64,000 nucleotides of DNA from positions 166,341 through 230,340 of the forward strand of contig JACQVQ010000013.1 of NCBI GenBank assembly GCA_016209685.1, in the 5' to 3' direction. This document shows, in pieces, positions 25,002 to 33,581 of this stretch. The DNA comes from Planctomycetota bacterium (GTDB taxonomy: Bacteria; Planctomycetota; Brocadiia; Brocadiales; Bathyanammoxibiaceae). Within the stretch, counting starts at the first letter, position 1, and each line of letters begins with the position of its first letter. The notes under the pieces are model-generated. The model saw nothing but the letters and a program-made list of their open reading frames with translations. It searched no databases and had not been told where the DNA came from. A program made the translations under genes and the position numbers.

Positions 25002-26531
25002 TCAGATTTATGGGCCTCAGACCCCCAGACCCCCTATGAACTCTATCACCTGGGGGACGAACACCTGACCCACTGGGAAATAGAAGAGGCCGAGGAGGTG
25101 TCCCGTACCCTGATGGGCCTCTATGGGGACAGCCCGGAGGCCCTGTATCTGGCGTCAAAGGTAAAGTTCTACCTGGGGGATTACAATGGGGCCATAAAGC
25201 TACTGGAAGGGCGCCCCAAAGATTACCCTGAAGGCAGGGAGTTCCTCGTCTTCCTCACACGTATATATGGGACGGCCAGGGACTTTGCGGAGTATCCTAC
25301 CCCCCATTTCCTCCTCCGCTACACCCCAGGCAAAGACGAGGTACTTCTGGATTACGCCCAGGAGGCCCTGGAAAAGGCATACACGGAAATAGGCAAGGAC
25401 CTTGATTTCTCCCCGAAGGATAAAGTCGTAGTAGAGATATACCCTACCCTGGAGTCCTTCTCGGCGGCAAGCACCTTGACCAGAAAAGAGATAGAGACCT
25501 CAGGGGCAGTAGCCATCTGCCACTTTAACCGCCTCATGGTACTCTCCCCCAGGCTCTTACTCAGGGGTTATCCCTGGATGGATACCCTGGCCCATGAGTA
25601 CGTCCATTACGTCATAAGCCACAAGACCCGCAACCTCACCCCCATCTGGTTCCACGAGGGGTTGGCCAAGTTTGAGGAGTCCAGATGGAAATCTGCCGGG
25701 GGGAGAGACCTCACCCCGGTACAGAGGCACCTCCTGGCCCAGGCCCTGGAGAGGGACTCCTTTATTACCTTTGAGGAGATGCACCCCTCCATAGCCAAGC
25801 TCAAGAGCAGGGAAGACGCCGCCCTGGCCTTTGCAGAGGTGCTCTCTTCCATCAGATATATAGTAAAGAGGGGAGGCTACCCCCTCCTCAATGAGATACT
25901 CCAGGGGATAAGAGGGGGGAAGGGCGTGGAAGAGGCGGTAGCAGACGGCCTTGCCACCTCGTTTGATGATTTTCAAAGGGAATGGCATTCCTACCTCCAT
26001 GGTCTAGGGTTAAGCAAGATACCGGGTCTCCAGGTCATGGCTACTAAGATAAAGGAGCCGGGGAAGAAAGAGGATAGCCCCATGGAGATAGAGGCCGAGG
26101 AGACGAGACGGTTCACCACGCTGGGAGACACACTCCGTGAGGAGAACCGCCCCGATGCCGCCCTCCTTGAGTATGAGAAGGCATACCAACACTCCGGCCT
26201 CGGCTCTCCGCAGGTACTAAATAAGCTGGCCAATTCCTACTTATTTAACGGCCGTCTGGAAGAGGCCGAAAGGTTGTTGAACGAGACCATAAACAGCTAC
26301 CCTGATTATGTCTCTACTTACGTTACCCTGGGGGAACTGCATAAAAGGAAGGGAGAGCCCCATAGGGCCATTGAGAACTACCTTGAGGCCAGCCACATCA
26401 ACCCCTTCAACCCCGTCGTCCACCAGAGGCTAGCGGTCCTCTACAGAGATACGGGCCAGGAAGAACAGGCCACCGCCTCCATCAATAGGCTGGCCGTACT
26501 ACTGAAGGGCGAGAGGACATCCACTCCATAA
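24891..26531 (+). CDS. Exported peptidase MA-family protein with TPR repeats
   Basis: 546 residues from ATG 24891 (frame open from a TTG at 24849). The zinc motif HEYVH (235-239) with a downstream WFHEGLAKFEE glutamate marks a gluzincin of the peptidase_MA type. TPR-like units lie before it (about 40-95) and after it (about 400-540, PDAALLEYEKAY, YVSTYVTLGELHKRKG). The first 55 residues are odd: KIENFKFKISNFQF is encoded by an AAATTTCCAATTT-type repeat, and the hydrophobic signal-like core (PTVYCLLLTVYCLLP) is encoded by a tandem CTACTGCCTACTG repeat. The protein probably acts in the periplasm with the upstream DUF4175 protein, 34 bp away. Confidence 0.78.
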   Translation: MKIENFKFKISNFQFPIRKHLLPTVYCLLLTVYCLLPSDLWASDPQTPYELYHLGDEHLTHWEIEEAEEVSRTLMGLYGDSPEALYLASKVKFYLGDYNGAIKLLEGRPKDYPEGREFLVFLTRIYGTARDFAEYPTPHFLLRYTPGKDEVLLDYAQEALEKAYTEIGKDLDFSPKDKVVVEIYPTLESFSAASTLTRKEIETSGAVAICHFNRLMVLSPRLLLRGYPWMDTLAHEYVHYVISHKTRNLTPIWFHEGLAKFEESRWKSAGGRDLTPVQRHLLAQALERDSFITFEEMHPSIAKLKSREDAALAFAEVLSSIRYIVKRGGYPLLNEILQGIRGGKGVEEAVADGLATSFDDFQREWHSYLHGLGLSKIPGLQVMATKIKEPGKKEDSPMEIEAEETRRFTTLGDTLREENRPDAALLEYEKAYQHSGLGSPQVLNKLANSYLFNGRLEEAERLLNETINSYPDYVSTYVTLGELHKRKGEPHRAIENYLEASHINPFNPVVHQRLAVLYRDTGQEEQATASINRLAVLLKGERTSTP

Positions 26532-26581
26532 CAGCAGTACTGGAATAAGCGTCTGTAAGTTACATACTTATTGAGGATACC

Positions 26582-26610
26582 TTGACAGGTACCCCAATAT
26601 ACGCTACAAA
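26582..26610 (+). promoter_or_regulatory. Sigma70-type promoter for hicBA
   Basis: TTGACA (26582-26587), a 17-bp spacer and TACAAA (26605-26610, four of six matches to TATAAT). The first codon of hicB is about 58 bp downstream. The flanks are AT-rich. Confidence 0.6.
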
Positions 26611-26668
26611 TTAAATAATCACCGTAATAAGACAGAAAAGGACGTTAGCCTTTAAAAAGGGGAAAGTA

Positions 26669-26860
26669 ATGGAAACAAAAAGATACGTATACTGGCAGGA
26701 AAATAATATGTGGATTGGGTATCTGGAAGAATATCCGGACTATATGACACAGGGCGAAACAATAGAAGAACTAAAAGAGAACTTAAAAGACATATATAAA
26801 GAATTAACCAGCGGTGTCATCCCTCATGTACGAAGAGTTGCTGAATTGAAAATATCGTGA
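26669..26860 (+). CDS. hicB: HicB-type antitoxin
   Basis: 63 residues with the partial RNase H-like HicB fold: YVYWQENNMWIGYLEEYPDYMTQGETIEELKENL. This is the short form without an obvious separate DNA-binding domain, so repression may need HicA. AGGGG-type ribosome site before the ATG. Its TGA overlaps the GTG of hicA (GTGA), giving coupling. Order antitoxin-toxin. Confidence 0.85.
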   Translation: METKRYVYWQENNMWIGYLEEYPDYMTQGETIEELKENLKDIYKELTSGVIPHVRRVAELKIS

Positions 26861-27045
26861 AAAGGAGGGAGTTAATAAAAAAGTTGGAAGAGATGGGGTG
26901 TATCTTTATTAGACATGGAGGTAGACACGACTGGTATCAAAATCCCAGGACTAAGGTTTCACAACCCATTCCAAGGCACGGAGAAATAAAAGACGGTCTT
27001 GCAAAGCACATAATCAAAATGCTCAAGGATGTCGTAAATGGCTAA
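26857..27045 (+). CDS. hicA: HicA-type mRNA interferase toxin
   Basis: 62-residue dsRBD-like toxin: KRRELIKKLEEMGCIFIRHGGRHDWYQNP, with the catalytic His in the RHGGRHDW stretch, and PIPRHGEIKDGLAKHIIK. It cleaves mRNA when free of HicB. GTG start coupled to hicB. It overlaps the following HEPN gene by 8 bp. Confidence 0.88.
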   Translation: MKRRELIKKLEEMGCIFIRHGGRHDWYQNPRTKVSQPIPRHGEIKDGLAKHIIKMLKDVVNG

Positions 27046-28072
27046 TAACGTTCCCTGTCGCGTCATCGGTAACGTTATGCCGCCTGACCAAGAACCTATG
27101 CAAAAGAGCAACGTCGCTGACTTTACTATCCGAATTCGCTTCCGAATGCCCTCTCGCAACCGTATCGGTATTGACGAAACTGAGGTTGCGTTGGCACCGG
27201 CTACTAAACAGCAGGTCATCCTTAAGTCCGGTGACAAGGACAAGACAATCTGCGAATCCGATTGGTTAATTCTCCAGAGTGGCGGATGGGACTCGGAGAA
27301 GGCTGTCGAAGACGCAGTGGAGATGCTGTTGGACGCTCTCTGTAGGACTCTCGCATGCCACTACATGGGAGCTGACCTGGGTCGCCGCTCCCCTCAACGA
27401 GGTTTTTTCTTTCAGGAGGGCCTTAAGTGGCTGAAGGAAAAGATTGGACGTCCCATTTTGAACGACATTCACGGTCCTATGGTATTTCCGACCGAATTGC
27501 GCCCCAAGTTTGCGCGCATGGCAAGTGTCACTTTTCTGACCGTTCAGGATGATCGCTGGAAGAAGACTTTCTCATTTGCTCTTAAGTCACCCGCCCCGCT
27601 CAGCGATAGGGAGCGAACGGCGTTCGATCTGTTCAGCGCCGCACACGCAGTAGCTCAAGATTCGGTGGACGCTCGCTTCATACTGCTCTTCGCTGCCATC
27701 GAAACTCTCCTTGAGGACAGGCCTCGCCCGGAGCAGGTGGTGAATCACGTTAATCAGCTCATTGCCCTTACAAATAATGCCGACCTCGACAAGGCCGAGA
27801 AGGACTCACTTCTGGGGTCGTTGCAGTGGTTGCGCTCTCATTCCATACGGAGTTCTGGTCGCCGCTTTGTGAGGAAACGTTTGGCTGATCGCAGGTACCA
27901 AGACCGTTCAGCGGAGGAGGTTTTCTTGGCCTGCTATGATTTGCGGAACCGCCTACTACATGGTGAACAGCCATTCCCAACCCGAGATGAAGTCAGTGGG
28001 CTCGTAGGCGCATTGGAACAAATGGTAAGTAATCTGCTCGCGGGGCCAATTCTGGATTTCGACACCGCGTAG
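27038..28072 (+). CDS. HEPN (ApeA-like) domain protein coupled to hicBA
   Basis: 344 residues. The C-terminal half carries FILLFAAIETLLEDRP and the RNRLLHG motif (R303-x4-H308), the signature of HEPN ribonuclease domains. The N-terminal 180 residues are beta-rich and unassigned. The ATG lies inside the last codons of hicA; an alternative ATG is at residue 14. Such proteins are common in abortive-infection loci. Whether it belongs functionally to hicBA or only shares the transcript is not known. Confidence 0.72.
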   Translation: MANNVPCRVIGNVMPPDQEPMQKSNVADFTIRIRFRMPSRNRIGIDETEVALAPATKQQVILKSGDKDKTICESDWLILQSGGWDSEKAVEDAVEMLLDALCRTLACHYMGADLGRRSPQRGFFFQEGLKWLKEKIGRPILNDIHGPMVFPTELRPKFARMASVTFLTVQDDRWKKTFSFALKSPAPLSDRERTAFDLFSAAHAVAQDSVDARFILLFAAIETLLEDRPRPEQVVNHVNQLIALTNNADLDKAEKDSLLGSLQWLRSHSIRSSGRRFVRKRLADRRYQDRSAEEVFLACYDLRNRLLHGEQPFPTRDEVSGLVGALEQMVSNLLAGPILDFDTA

Positions 28073-28489
28073 TTAGTTGCGGGTCTCCAGACCCGCAACT
28101 AGTTAAAACGCTTGCATAAGTACAGCTTTGGGTCGGGAGACCCAAAGCTACCCTATGTTTTATGGTTAGCTACCCCATGCTTTATGGCTAGTTTACATTT
28201 GTACCAACTTCTGTCCAAAGTTCAGATTACTTTCATATTTACAAACCACAGGGAATTGTCTATATTTAATCCGCCTCAGGCAGACGAAGAATCTGACACG
28301 AAGTGTCACCCTGAGCGGAAGCGAAGGGTCTAGTGATTGCTTCGCTTCCCCTTCGCTCCGCTCAGGGCTTTGGCTCACTCAGAATGACATCCAGCCAGTT
28401 ACTTTCATATTTACAAACCATATAGAATTGTCTATATTTAAAACCCTCCGAATCTGCCACATACATGAACAATAACAGAGGAGTGGCCA
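28073..28489. repeat. 417-bp intergenic block: hairpins plus an insertion flanked by 43-bp direct repeats
   Basis: Two hairpins come first (AGTTGCGGGTCTCC/AGACCCGCAACT at 28075-28102, and GCTTTGGGTC/GACCCAAAGC at about 28123-28148). Then a 43-nt sequence beginning TTACTTTCATATTTACAAAC occurs at 28227-28269 and again at 28399-28441 with three differences. Between the copies lies a TCACCCTGAGCG-type palindromic unit. No gene. It reads as an element inserted with a long duplication of its target. Confidence 0.7.
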
Positions 28490-29863
28490 TTGAGGGAGCC
28501 TAAACCCTTATTCATAAATGAGGATAACCTTGGGTTAGTGACCGATTTCTACCAACTCACTATGGCGGCGGGTTACCTCCAGAACAATATGAACCACCCC
28601 GCCACCTTTGAGCTCTTTATCAGGAGGCTGCCCGAAAACCGTCCTTTCCTCATAGCCGCCGGGCTTGAACAGGCCCTGCATTATCTTACACACCTCCGCT
28701 TCTCCAGGGAGGCCGTAGAGTACATAAGGCGTCACCCCGCCTTCAAACACGTCCACAAGGACTTCTTTAGTTACCTAAAAAAATTTCGCTTCAGCGGCGA
28801 GGTCTTCGCCATCCCGGAGGGTACACCCGTATTTGCCGAAGAACCCCTTCTAAGGGTAACAGCTCCGATGATAGAGACCCAGCTTGTGGAGACCTACCTG
28901 TTGGCCACCATAAATTTCCAGACCCTCATAGCCTCCAAGGCGGTCAGGGTGGTGCTTGCGGCCAGGGGGAGGGAGGTGGTGGACTTCGGGAGCAGGAGGG
29001 CCCACGGCTCGCAGGCGGCGGTGCTTGCGGCCAGGGCCTGCTTTATAGGGGGATGCCGCTCTACCTCTAACGTACTGGCGGGCCAGCAACTGGGTATCCC
29101 CGTACTGGGCACCATGGCCCACTCCTGGGTCATGGCCTTTGATACGGAGGAAGAGTCCTTCCGTGCCTTTCACAGGGCCTTCCCGGAAAACACGGCACTC
29201 CTCATTGACACCTACGATACCCTGCGGGCCGCCCGCCTGGCCAAAGAACTAAATATAGGAGATAAGCTCCTGTCCGTGAGGTTGGACAGTGGAGACTTGT
29301 TGTCCCTGAGCAAGGGGGTCAGAAAGATACTGGACGAGGCTGGTCTGGGGCATGTCAAGATTATGGCCAGTGGGGACCTCAACGAGGATAGGATAGACGA
29401 GCTGATGCGAAACGATGCCCCCATAGACATCTTTGGCGTAGGCACCGAGATGGTTACCTCCAGGGACCAGCCAGCCCTGGGAGGCATCTACAAGCTGGTG
29501 GAGCAGGAACGTTACGGACGGCACGTCCCCAGGATGAAGTTCAGTGAGGACAAGGTCTTTTATCCCTCCAGTAAACAGGTCTATCGTTTCCTTAACCATA
29601 GTGGGATTTATGAGAGGGACGTTATCGGCGTGGAGAAGGAGGATATCGGAGGTCAACCACTCCTTGAACCGGTAATGCACAAGGGCAAGCTCTGCAAGGA
29701 GCCACCAGATTTGAAGGACATACAGAGCAGGACGTTGGAATCCCTCTCCCATCTACCCGAAGGGCTAAAGAGACTGAGGACTGAGGAGGCCTACACTGTC
29801 CGAAAGAGTCAGAGACTGGAGGAACTCAAGAGGCAGACGGAGGAAGGATTGAGGAGGAGGTGA
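28490..29863 (+). CDS. pncB: Nicotinate phosphoribosyltransferase
   Basis: 457 residues. Motifs DFYQLTMAAGYL near the N-terminus, VDFGSRRAHG, the phosphate-binding SVRLDSGDL and SGDLNEDRI, and FGVGTEMVTSRD are characteristic. It makes nicotinate mononucleotide from nicotinate and PRPP (Preiss-Handler salvage). TTG start with GAGGAG 7 bp upstream. It precedes nadE by 117 bp; nadA is also in the window, so both salvage and de novo routes appear. Confidence 0.92.
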   Translation: MREPKPLFINEDNLGLVTDFYQLTMAAGYLQNNMNHPATFELFIRRLPENRPFLIAAGLEQALHYLTHLRFSREAVEYIRRHPAFKHVHKDFFSYLKKFRFSGEVFAIPEGTPVFAEEPLLRVTAPMIETQLVETYLLATINFQTLIASKAVRVVLAARGREVVDFGSRRAHGSQAAVLAARACFIGGCRSTSNVLAGQQLGIPVLGTMAHSWVMAFDTEEESFRAFHRAFPENTALLIDTYDTLRAARLAKELNIGDKLLSVRLDSGDLLSLSKGVRKILDEAGLGHVKIMASGDLNEDRIDELMRNDAPIDIFGVGTEMVTSRDQPALGGIYKLVEQERYGRHVPRMKFSEDKVFYPSSKQVYRFLNHSGIYERDVIGVEKEDIGGQPLLEPVMHKGKLCKEPPDLKDIQSRTLESLSHLPEGLKRLRTEEAYTVRKSQRLEELKRQTEEGLRRR

Positions 29864-29980
29864 GACAAGGCAATGAAGACGGGAGATTATTATCCGGCAA
29901 GTATAGTAAGGACGTGGACGTAAACTGAGATTGAAGTAACGGGTAGTTGCGAACAAAAGAAAGATGGTACAATATAGGAA

Positions 29981-31588
29981 ATGAAAATCGCCCTTGCACA
30001 GATTAACCCCACGGTAGCCGCCTTTAAGGAGAACGTCCAGAGGATAGCCTCTTTCATAGAGAAGGCCAGGGAGAAGGGGGCCGACCTGGTAGTCTTTCCA
30101 GAGATGGCGCTGATGGGTTCACCCGCCAAGGACCTCCTTGAGCACCCGGGGGTGATTAAAGATAACCTGGAGGCCCTGGAGAGGCTGGCGGATGGGGTGG
30201 CTGGCGTGGCCGCACTTATTGGTTTTGTGGATACCCACAGTCCCAAGGGCGGAAAACCCCTTTATAATGCAGTGGCCTTCATAAAGGATAGAAAGGTCTT
30301 CTCCGTACATCACAAGTTCCTGCTGTCTACCTACGACGTATTTGACGAGGCCAGATATTTTGAGTCAGACCCCGCCGTCTCCATTGTAGAGTTTATGGGG
30401 AGGAAGATAGGCATTACGCTCGGGGAAGAATTACTGAGGGAGGCAGGCCCCACCCGTTCGCTCGTTGCCCAGGGGGCAAGGATGATAATAAACATGGCCG
30501 CCTTCCCCTATTCCTTTGAAGAACACAAGACCAGGCTCAAGACCCTCTCCCAGAGGGCCGCCCTCTACAACACCGAATTGGTATACGTTAACATGGTGGG
30601 GGGGAACGACGAACTCATCTACGAGGGGGGGAGTTGTGTGATAGACAACTGGGGCAGGGTGGTGGCCAGGGTCGGAGATTTTGAAGAAGACCTGGTAGTG
30701 GTTGACCTCAAGGCCCCCTTGAAGGCAATAACGGCCCTGGAAGCAGACCCCATAGAATCCGTCTACAAGGCCCTGGTATTGGGGCTTGGGGATTATGCAA
30801 GGAAGTGCGGGTTTAAGTCTGCTATAATGGGCCTCAGCGGCGGTATAGACTCCGCCGTGGTGGCGTGTCTGAGCGTGGCCGCCCTGGGCAAGGAGAATGT
30901 GGTGGGAGTCTCCATGCCCTCCCAGTTCTCCTCCAAAGGGAGTGTGGAGGATGCCAGGGAACTGACTCAAAACCTTGGCATACCATTAAAACTAATGTCC
31001 ATTCAACCCATCTATGAGAGGTACGTAGAGTCCTTTAAAGAAGAGGCTAAGGGGCTTCCTTTTGGTACGGCGGAAGAGAACCTCCAGGCCAGGATTCGTG
31101 GGAGTATCCTTATGACCCTGTCTAATAAGTTTGGCCATCTGCTGGTGGCAACGGGGAACAAGTCTGAGCTGGCCTGTGGATACTGCACCCTCTACGGCGA
31201 CCTCTGCGGAGGGTTTGCCGTGATGGCCGACGTGCCTAAGACTATGGTCTACCAGTTGGCACAGTATATTAACAGGGAACGGGAGGTTATCCCCAGGAAC
31301 AGTATAGAGAAGGTCCCCTCGGCCGAACTACGGCCCAATCAGACGGACCAGGATACCCTGCCCCCTTATCTGACCCTGGATGGTATCCTCAAGGCCTATG
31401 TAGAGGAGGCTAAGGAACTGGAGGAGATAGTCTCCCTCGGCTACGGGGAGGCCCTGGTCAGACAGGTGATAGAGATGGTGGATAGAAACGAGTACAAGAG
31501 GAAGCAGTCCCCTCCCGGCCTGAGGATTACCTCTAAGGCCTTTGGTTCCGGCCGCAGGATGCCCATCGCCCAGAGGTACAGGTATTGA
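29981..31588 (+). CDS. nadE: NAD synthetase with a nitrilase-like N-terminal domain lacking the catalytic Cys
   Basis: 535 residues of the two-domain class: nitrilase-type amidase (1-260) plus synthetase with SGGIDS (286-291), SSKGSVEDA and ATGNKSELACGY. In glutamine-dependent enzymes the amidase triad is Glu-Lys-Cys. Glu (VFPEM) and Lys (HHKFLLSTYDVFDEARYF) are present, but the motif normally reading ICEDxW is LGEELL here, with Gly at 148 in place of Cys. The enzyme is therefore predicted to use free ammonia. The ATG follows a close AGGAA; TACAAT upstream may be its -10 box. Confidence 0.88.
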   Translation: MKIALAQINPTVAAFKENVQRIASFIEKAREKGADLVVFPEMALMGSPAKDLLEHPGVIKDNLEALERLADGVAGVAALIGFVDTHSPKGGKPLYNAVAFIKDRKVFSVHHKFLLSTYDVFDEARYFESDPAVSIVEFMGRKIGITLGEELLREAGPTRSLVAQGARMIINMAAFPYSFEEHKTRLKTLSQRAALYNTELVYVNMVGGNDELIYEGGSCVIDNWGRVVARVGDFEEDLVVVDLKAPLKAITALEADPIESVYKALVLGLGDYARKCGFKSAIMGLSGGIDSAVVACLSVAALGKENVVGVSMPSQFSSKGSVEDARELTQNLGIPLKLMSIQPIYERYVESFKEEAKGLPFGTAEENLQARIRGSILMTLSNKFGHLLVATGNKSELACGYCTLYGDLCGGFAVMADVPKTMVYQLAQYINREREVIPRNSIEKVPSAELRPNQTDQDTLPPYLTLDGILKAYVEEAKELEEIVSLGYGEALVRQVIEMVDRNEYKRKQSPPGLRITSKAFGSGRRMPIAQRYRY

Positions 31589-31633
31589 AATAGGGAGTAG
31601 GGGGTAGGGATTAGGGATTAGGAATAAAACCAT

Positions 31634-31686
31634 ATTGTAAATTGGAAATTTTAAATTTTGAAATTTCCAATCTTCAATTTACAATT
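31634..31686. repeat. AT-rich palindromic repeat (ATTGTAAATTGGAAATTT type)
   Basis: A 53-nt inverted repeat whose two halves (ATTGTAAATTGGAAATTT and its complement) surround TTAAATTTTG. It is preceded by the GGGAGTAGGGGG simple repeat (31591-31620). Other copies lie at 42620-42672, 56881-56935 and 61719-61763, and one is translated at 24893. Confidence 0.7.
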
Positions 31687-31714
31687 CTTTTAACCGTAAA
31701 AAGAGGGTTACTGG

Positions 31715-32503
31715 ATGAAAAAGACTGCCTGTCATGCACAAGGTGGATTTAACCTGGCTAAGTACGGGCAGGTTTTAAACCTGCCCCTACTGCTGTTTGT
31801 CTTCATAGTTTTCTGGAGTAGCCTCTCTTTTGGCGAGGTGACGATAAAGTGGTTCGGCCACTCCTGTTTTCTCATTGAGTCCTCCCAAGGCACAAAGATA
31901 CTCACAGACCCCCTGGGAGAAGAGACCGGCTATCCCCTGCCAGAGGTGATGCCCGACATAATTACCATAAGTCACGAACACTTTGACCATAACTACGTCA
32001 GGCCCTATCATAATAGACCTAAGGTTATCAGAGGGCTTACCACGGACGGCAAGGATTGGGAAAGGATAGAGGAGACCGTAAAAGACGTTGCCATCTCCAA
32101 CGTCTTCACGTACCACGACAATAAAGGGGGTAAAAAGGACGGTCCCAACTCTATATTCGTTTTCCAGCTAGAAGGGTTAAGGATTGTCCATATGGGAGAC
32201 CTCGGCCACATCCTTTCTGAGGAGCAAATCAAGGTCCTGGGCCAGATAGACGTCTTGTTGATCCCCATAGGTGGAGTTACTACCATAAGCCCCTTTGAGG
32301 CAAATGAGGTACTGGACCAACTCAAACCCAAGATTGCCATCCCCATGCACTACAAGACCCCGGTCTGCACCTTCACGTTGTACAGCACCAAGCATTTCAT
32401 CAAGGATAGGACCAACGTCCGTAAGATGGGGAGTAATACCCTCAGTCTCAGCAAGGACAGTCTCCCCAATTCGCCAGAGATAGTGATACTGGACTATGAG
32501 TAA
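31715..32503 (+). CDS. Exported MBL-fold metal-dependent hydrolase
   Basis: 262 residues. The mature domain (from about 41) matches the UPF0173/ComEC-like small metallo-beta-lactamase hydrolases: WFGHSCFLIES, HEHFDH (87-92), VHMGDLGH, IAIPMHYKTP. The N-terminus is a signal-peptide-like helix (PLLLFVFIVFWSSLSFG), and part of it (YGQVLNLPLL) is encoded by a near-perfect 29-nt palindrome at 31762-31790. The substrate is unknown. It is 6 bp upstream of the amrS-type gene. Confidence 0.8.
   Translation: MKKTACHAQGGFNLAKYGQVLNLPLLLFVFIVFWSSLSFGEVTIKWFGHSCFLIESSQGTKILTDPLGEETGYPLPEVMPDIITISHEHFDHNYVRPYHNRPKVIRGLTTDGKDWERIEETVKDVAISNVFTYHDNKGGKKDGPNSIFVFQLEGLRIVHMGDLGHILSEEQIKVLGQIDVLLIPIGGVTTISPFEANEVLDQLKPKIAIPMHYKTPVCTFTLYSTKHFIKDRTNVRKMGSNTLSLSKDSLPNSPEIVILDYE
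31762..31790. repeat. 29-nt palindrome inside a signal peptide
   Basis: Arms GTACGGGCAGGTTT and AAACCTGCCCCTAC (one mismatch). It is a variant of the 40589-40617 element, with the GCCCCTAC end common to the families here. Translated as part of the signal peptide of the MBL-fold protein. Confidence 0.75.
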
Positions 32504-32509
32504 GCAGAC

Positions 32510-33580
32510 ATGTTTAAACACGAGGCCCTTTTCTATAAACTCACAGGGGAAGACCACAAGATACAGTGCTTCCTCTGTCCCCACCACTGCGTAATCGCAC
32601 CGGGCAAGCTGGGTTTTTGTGGGGTACGGCAGAACGAGGGGGGGAGGCTCTATTCCCTCATCTATGGTTGTGTTTCCTCGGCCTGCGCAGACCCCGTAGA
32701 GAAGAAACCCCTCTTCCACTTCTGGCCGGGCAGTCTCGTCTATTCCATCGGCTCCCTGGGGTGCAATATGCGCTGTGGCGACTGTCAGAACTGGCAGATA
32801 GCCCATGTTCGCCTTGGCGAATCTGCCTCAGGCATGACCCGCCTGGAACAGACCTCGGTGCGGACTACCCCGCTGTCTCCCGAAGAATTAGTGAATTATG
32901 CCCGTAAGGGCGGGTGTCAGGGGATAGCCTGGACGTATAACGAACCTACTATCTGGATGGAATACGCCATAGACGGGGCCAAACTGGCCAAGGCTCAGGG
33001 TCTTTACACCGTCTTTGTTACCAACGGATACGTGGGGCTGGAGGCCCTGGACGCTATCGGGCCTTATCTGGATGCCTATCGGGTAGACTTCAAAGGCAGG
33101 ATGGAGGATAGCCGCTTCTACCGGGAGGTGGCAAAGATTAAAAACCCCAAACCCATCCTGGAGGCAGTTACCAGGGCTAAGAAGAAGTGGAACATGCACG
33201 TAGAGATTATTACCAACGTAGTGCCAGGCTACAACGACAGCCCCGAGGAGTTAAGGGACATTGCCAGGACCATACTGGAAAACCTGGGCAAGGAGACCCC
33301 CTGGCACGTCACGCGCTTCTACCCTTACCTGGAGCTTGGGCACCTCCCCCCCACCCCCATAGAAAAACTGGAGGAGGCCAGAGAGATAGGTATGGCGGCA
33401 GGACTGGAATTCGTCTATCTGGGCAACGTCCCAGACCACCCAGGAGAACATACCTACTGCAATAAATGCGGTAAGGCGGTCATAGAGAGGATGGGCTACT
33501 ACGTGAGCATCCATGGGCTGGAAGACAAGAGCTGCAGGTTCTGCGGTAATACCCTCCCTATAGTGGGAGAAATCCTGTAG
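32510..33580 (+). CDS. amrS: AmmeMemoRadiSam system radical SAM enzyme
   Basis: 356 residues. The cluster C85-x3-C89-x2-C92 (GCNMRCGDCQNW) is preceded by a Cys-rich N-terminal CFLCPHHC/GFCGVR and followed by a C-terminal CNKCGK and CRFCG zinc-like site, the standard layout of the AmrS/PflA-like family. The partner genes amrA and amrB are not in this window. The substrate is unproven. Residues 99-110 (HVRLGESASGMT) correspond to a GTTCGCC-TTGGCGAAT plus TGCCTCAGGCA hairpin pair and look inserted. The ATG is 6 bp after the MBL gene. Confidence 0.87.
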   Translation: MFKHEALFYKLTGEDHKIQCFLCPHHCVIAPGKLGFCGVRQNEGGRLYSLIYGCVSSACADPVEKKPLFHFWPGSLVYSIGSLGCNMRCGDCQNWQIAHVRLGESASGMTRLEQTSVRTTPLSPEELVNYARKGGCQGIAWTYNEPTIWMEYAIDGAKLAKAQGLYTVFVTNGYVGLEALDAIGPYLDAYRVDFKGRMEDSRFYREVAKIKNPKPILEAVTRAKKKWNMHVEIITNVVPGYNDSPEELRDIARTILENLGKETPWHVTRFYPYLELGHLPPTPIEKLEEAREIGMAAGLEFVYLGNVPDHPGEHTYCNKCGKAVIERMGYYVSIHGLEDKSCRFCGNTLPIVGEIL

Positions 33581-33581
33581 G

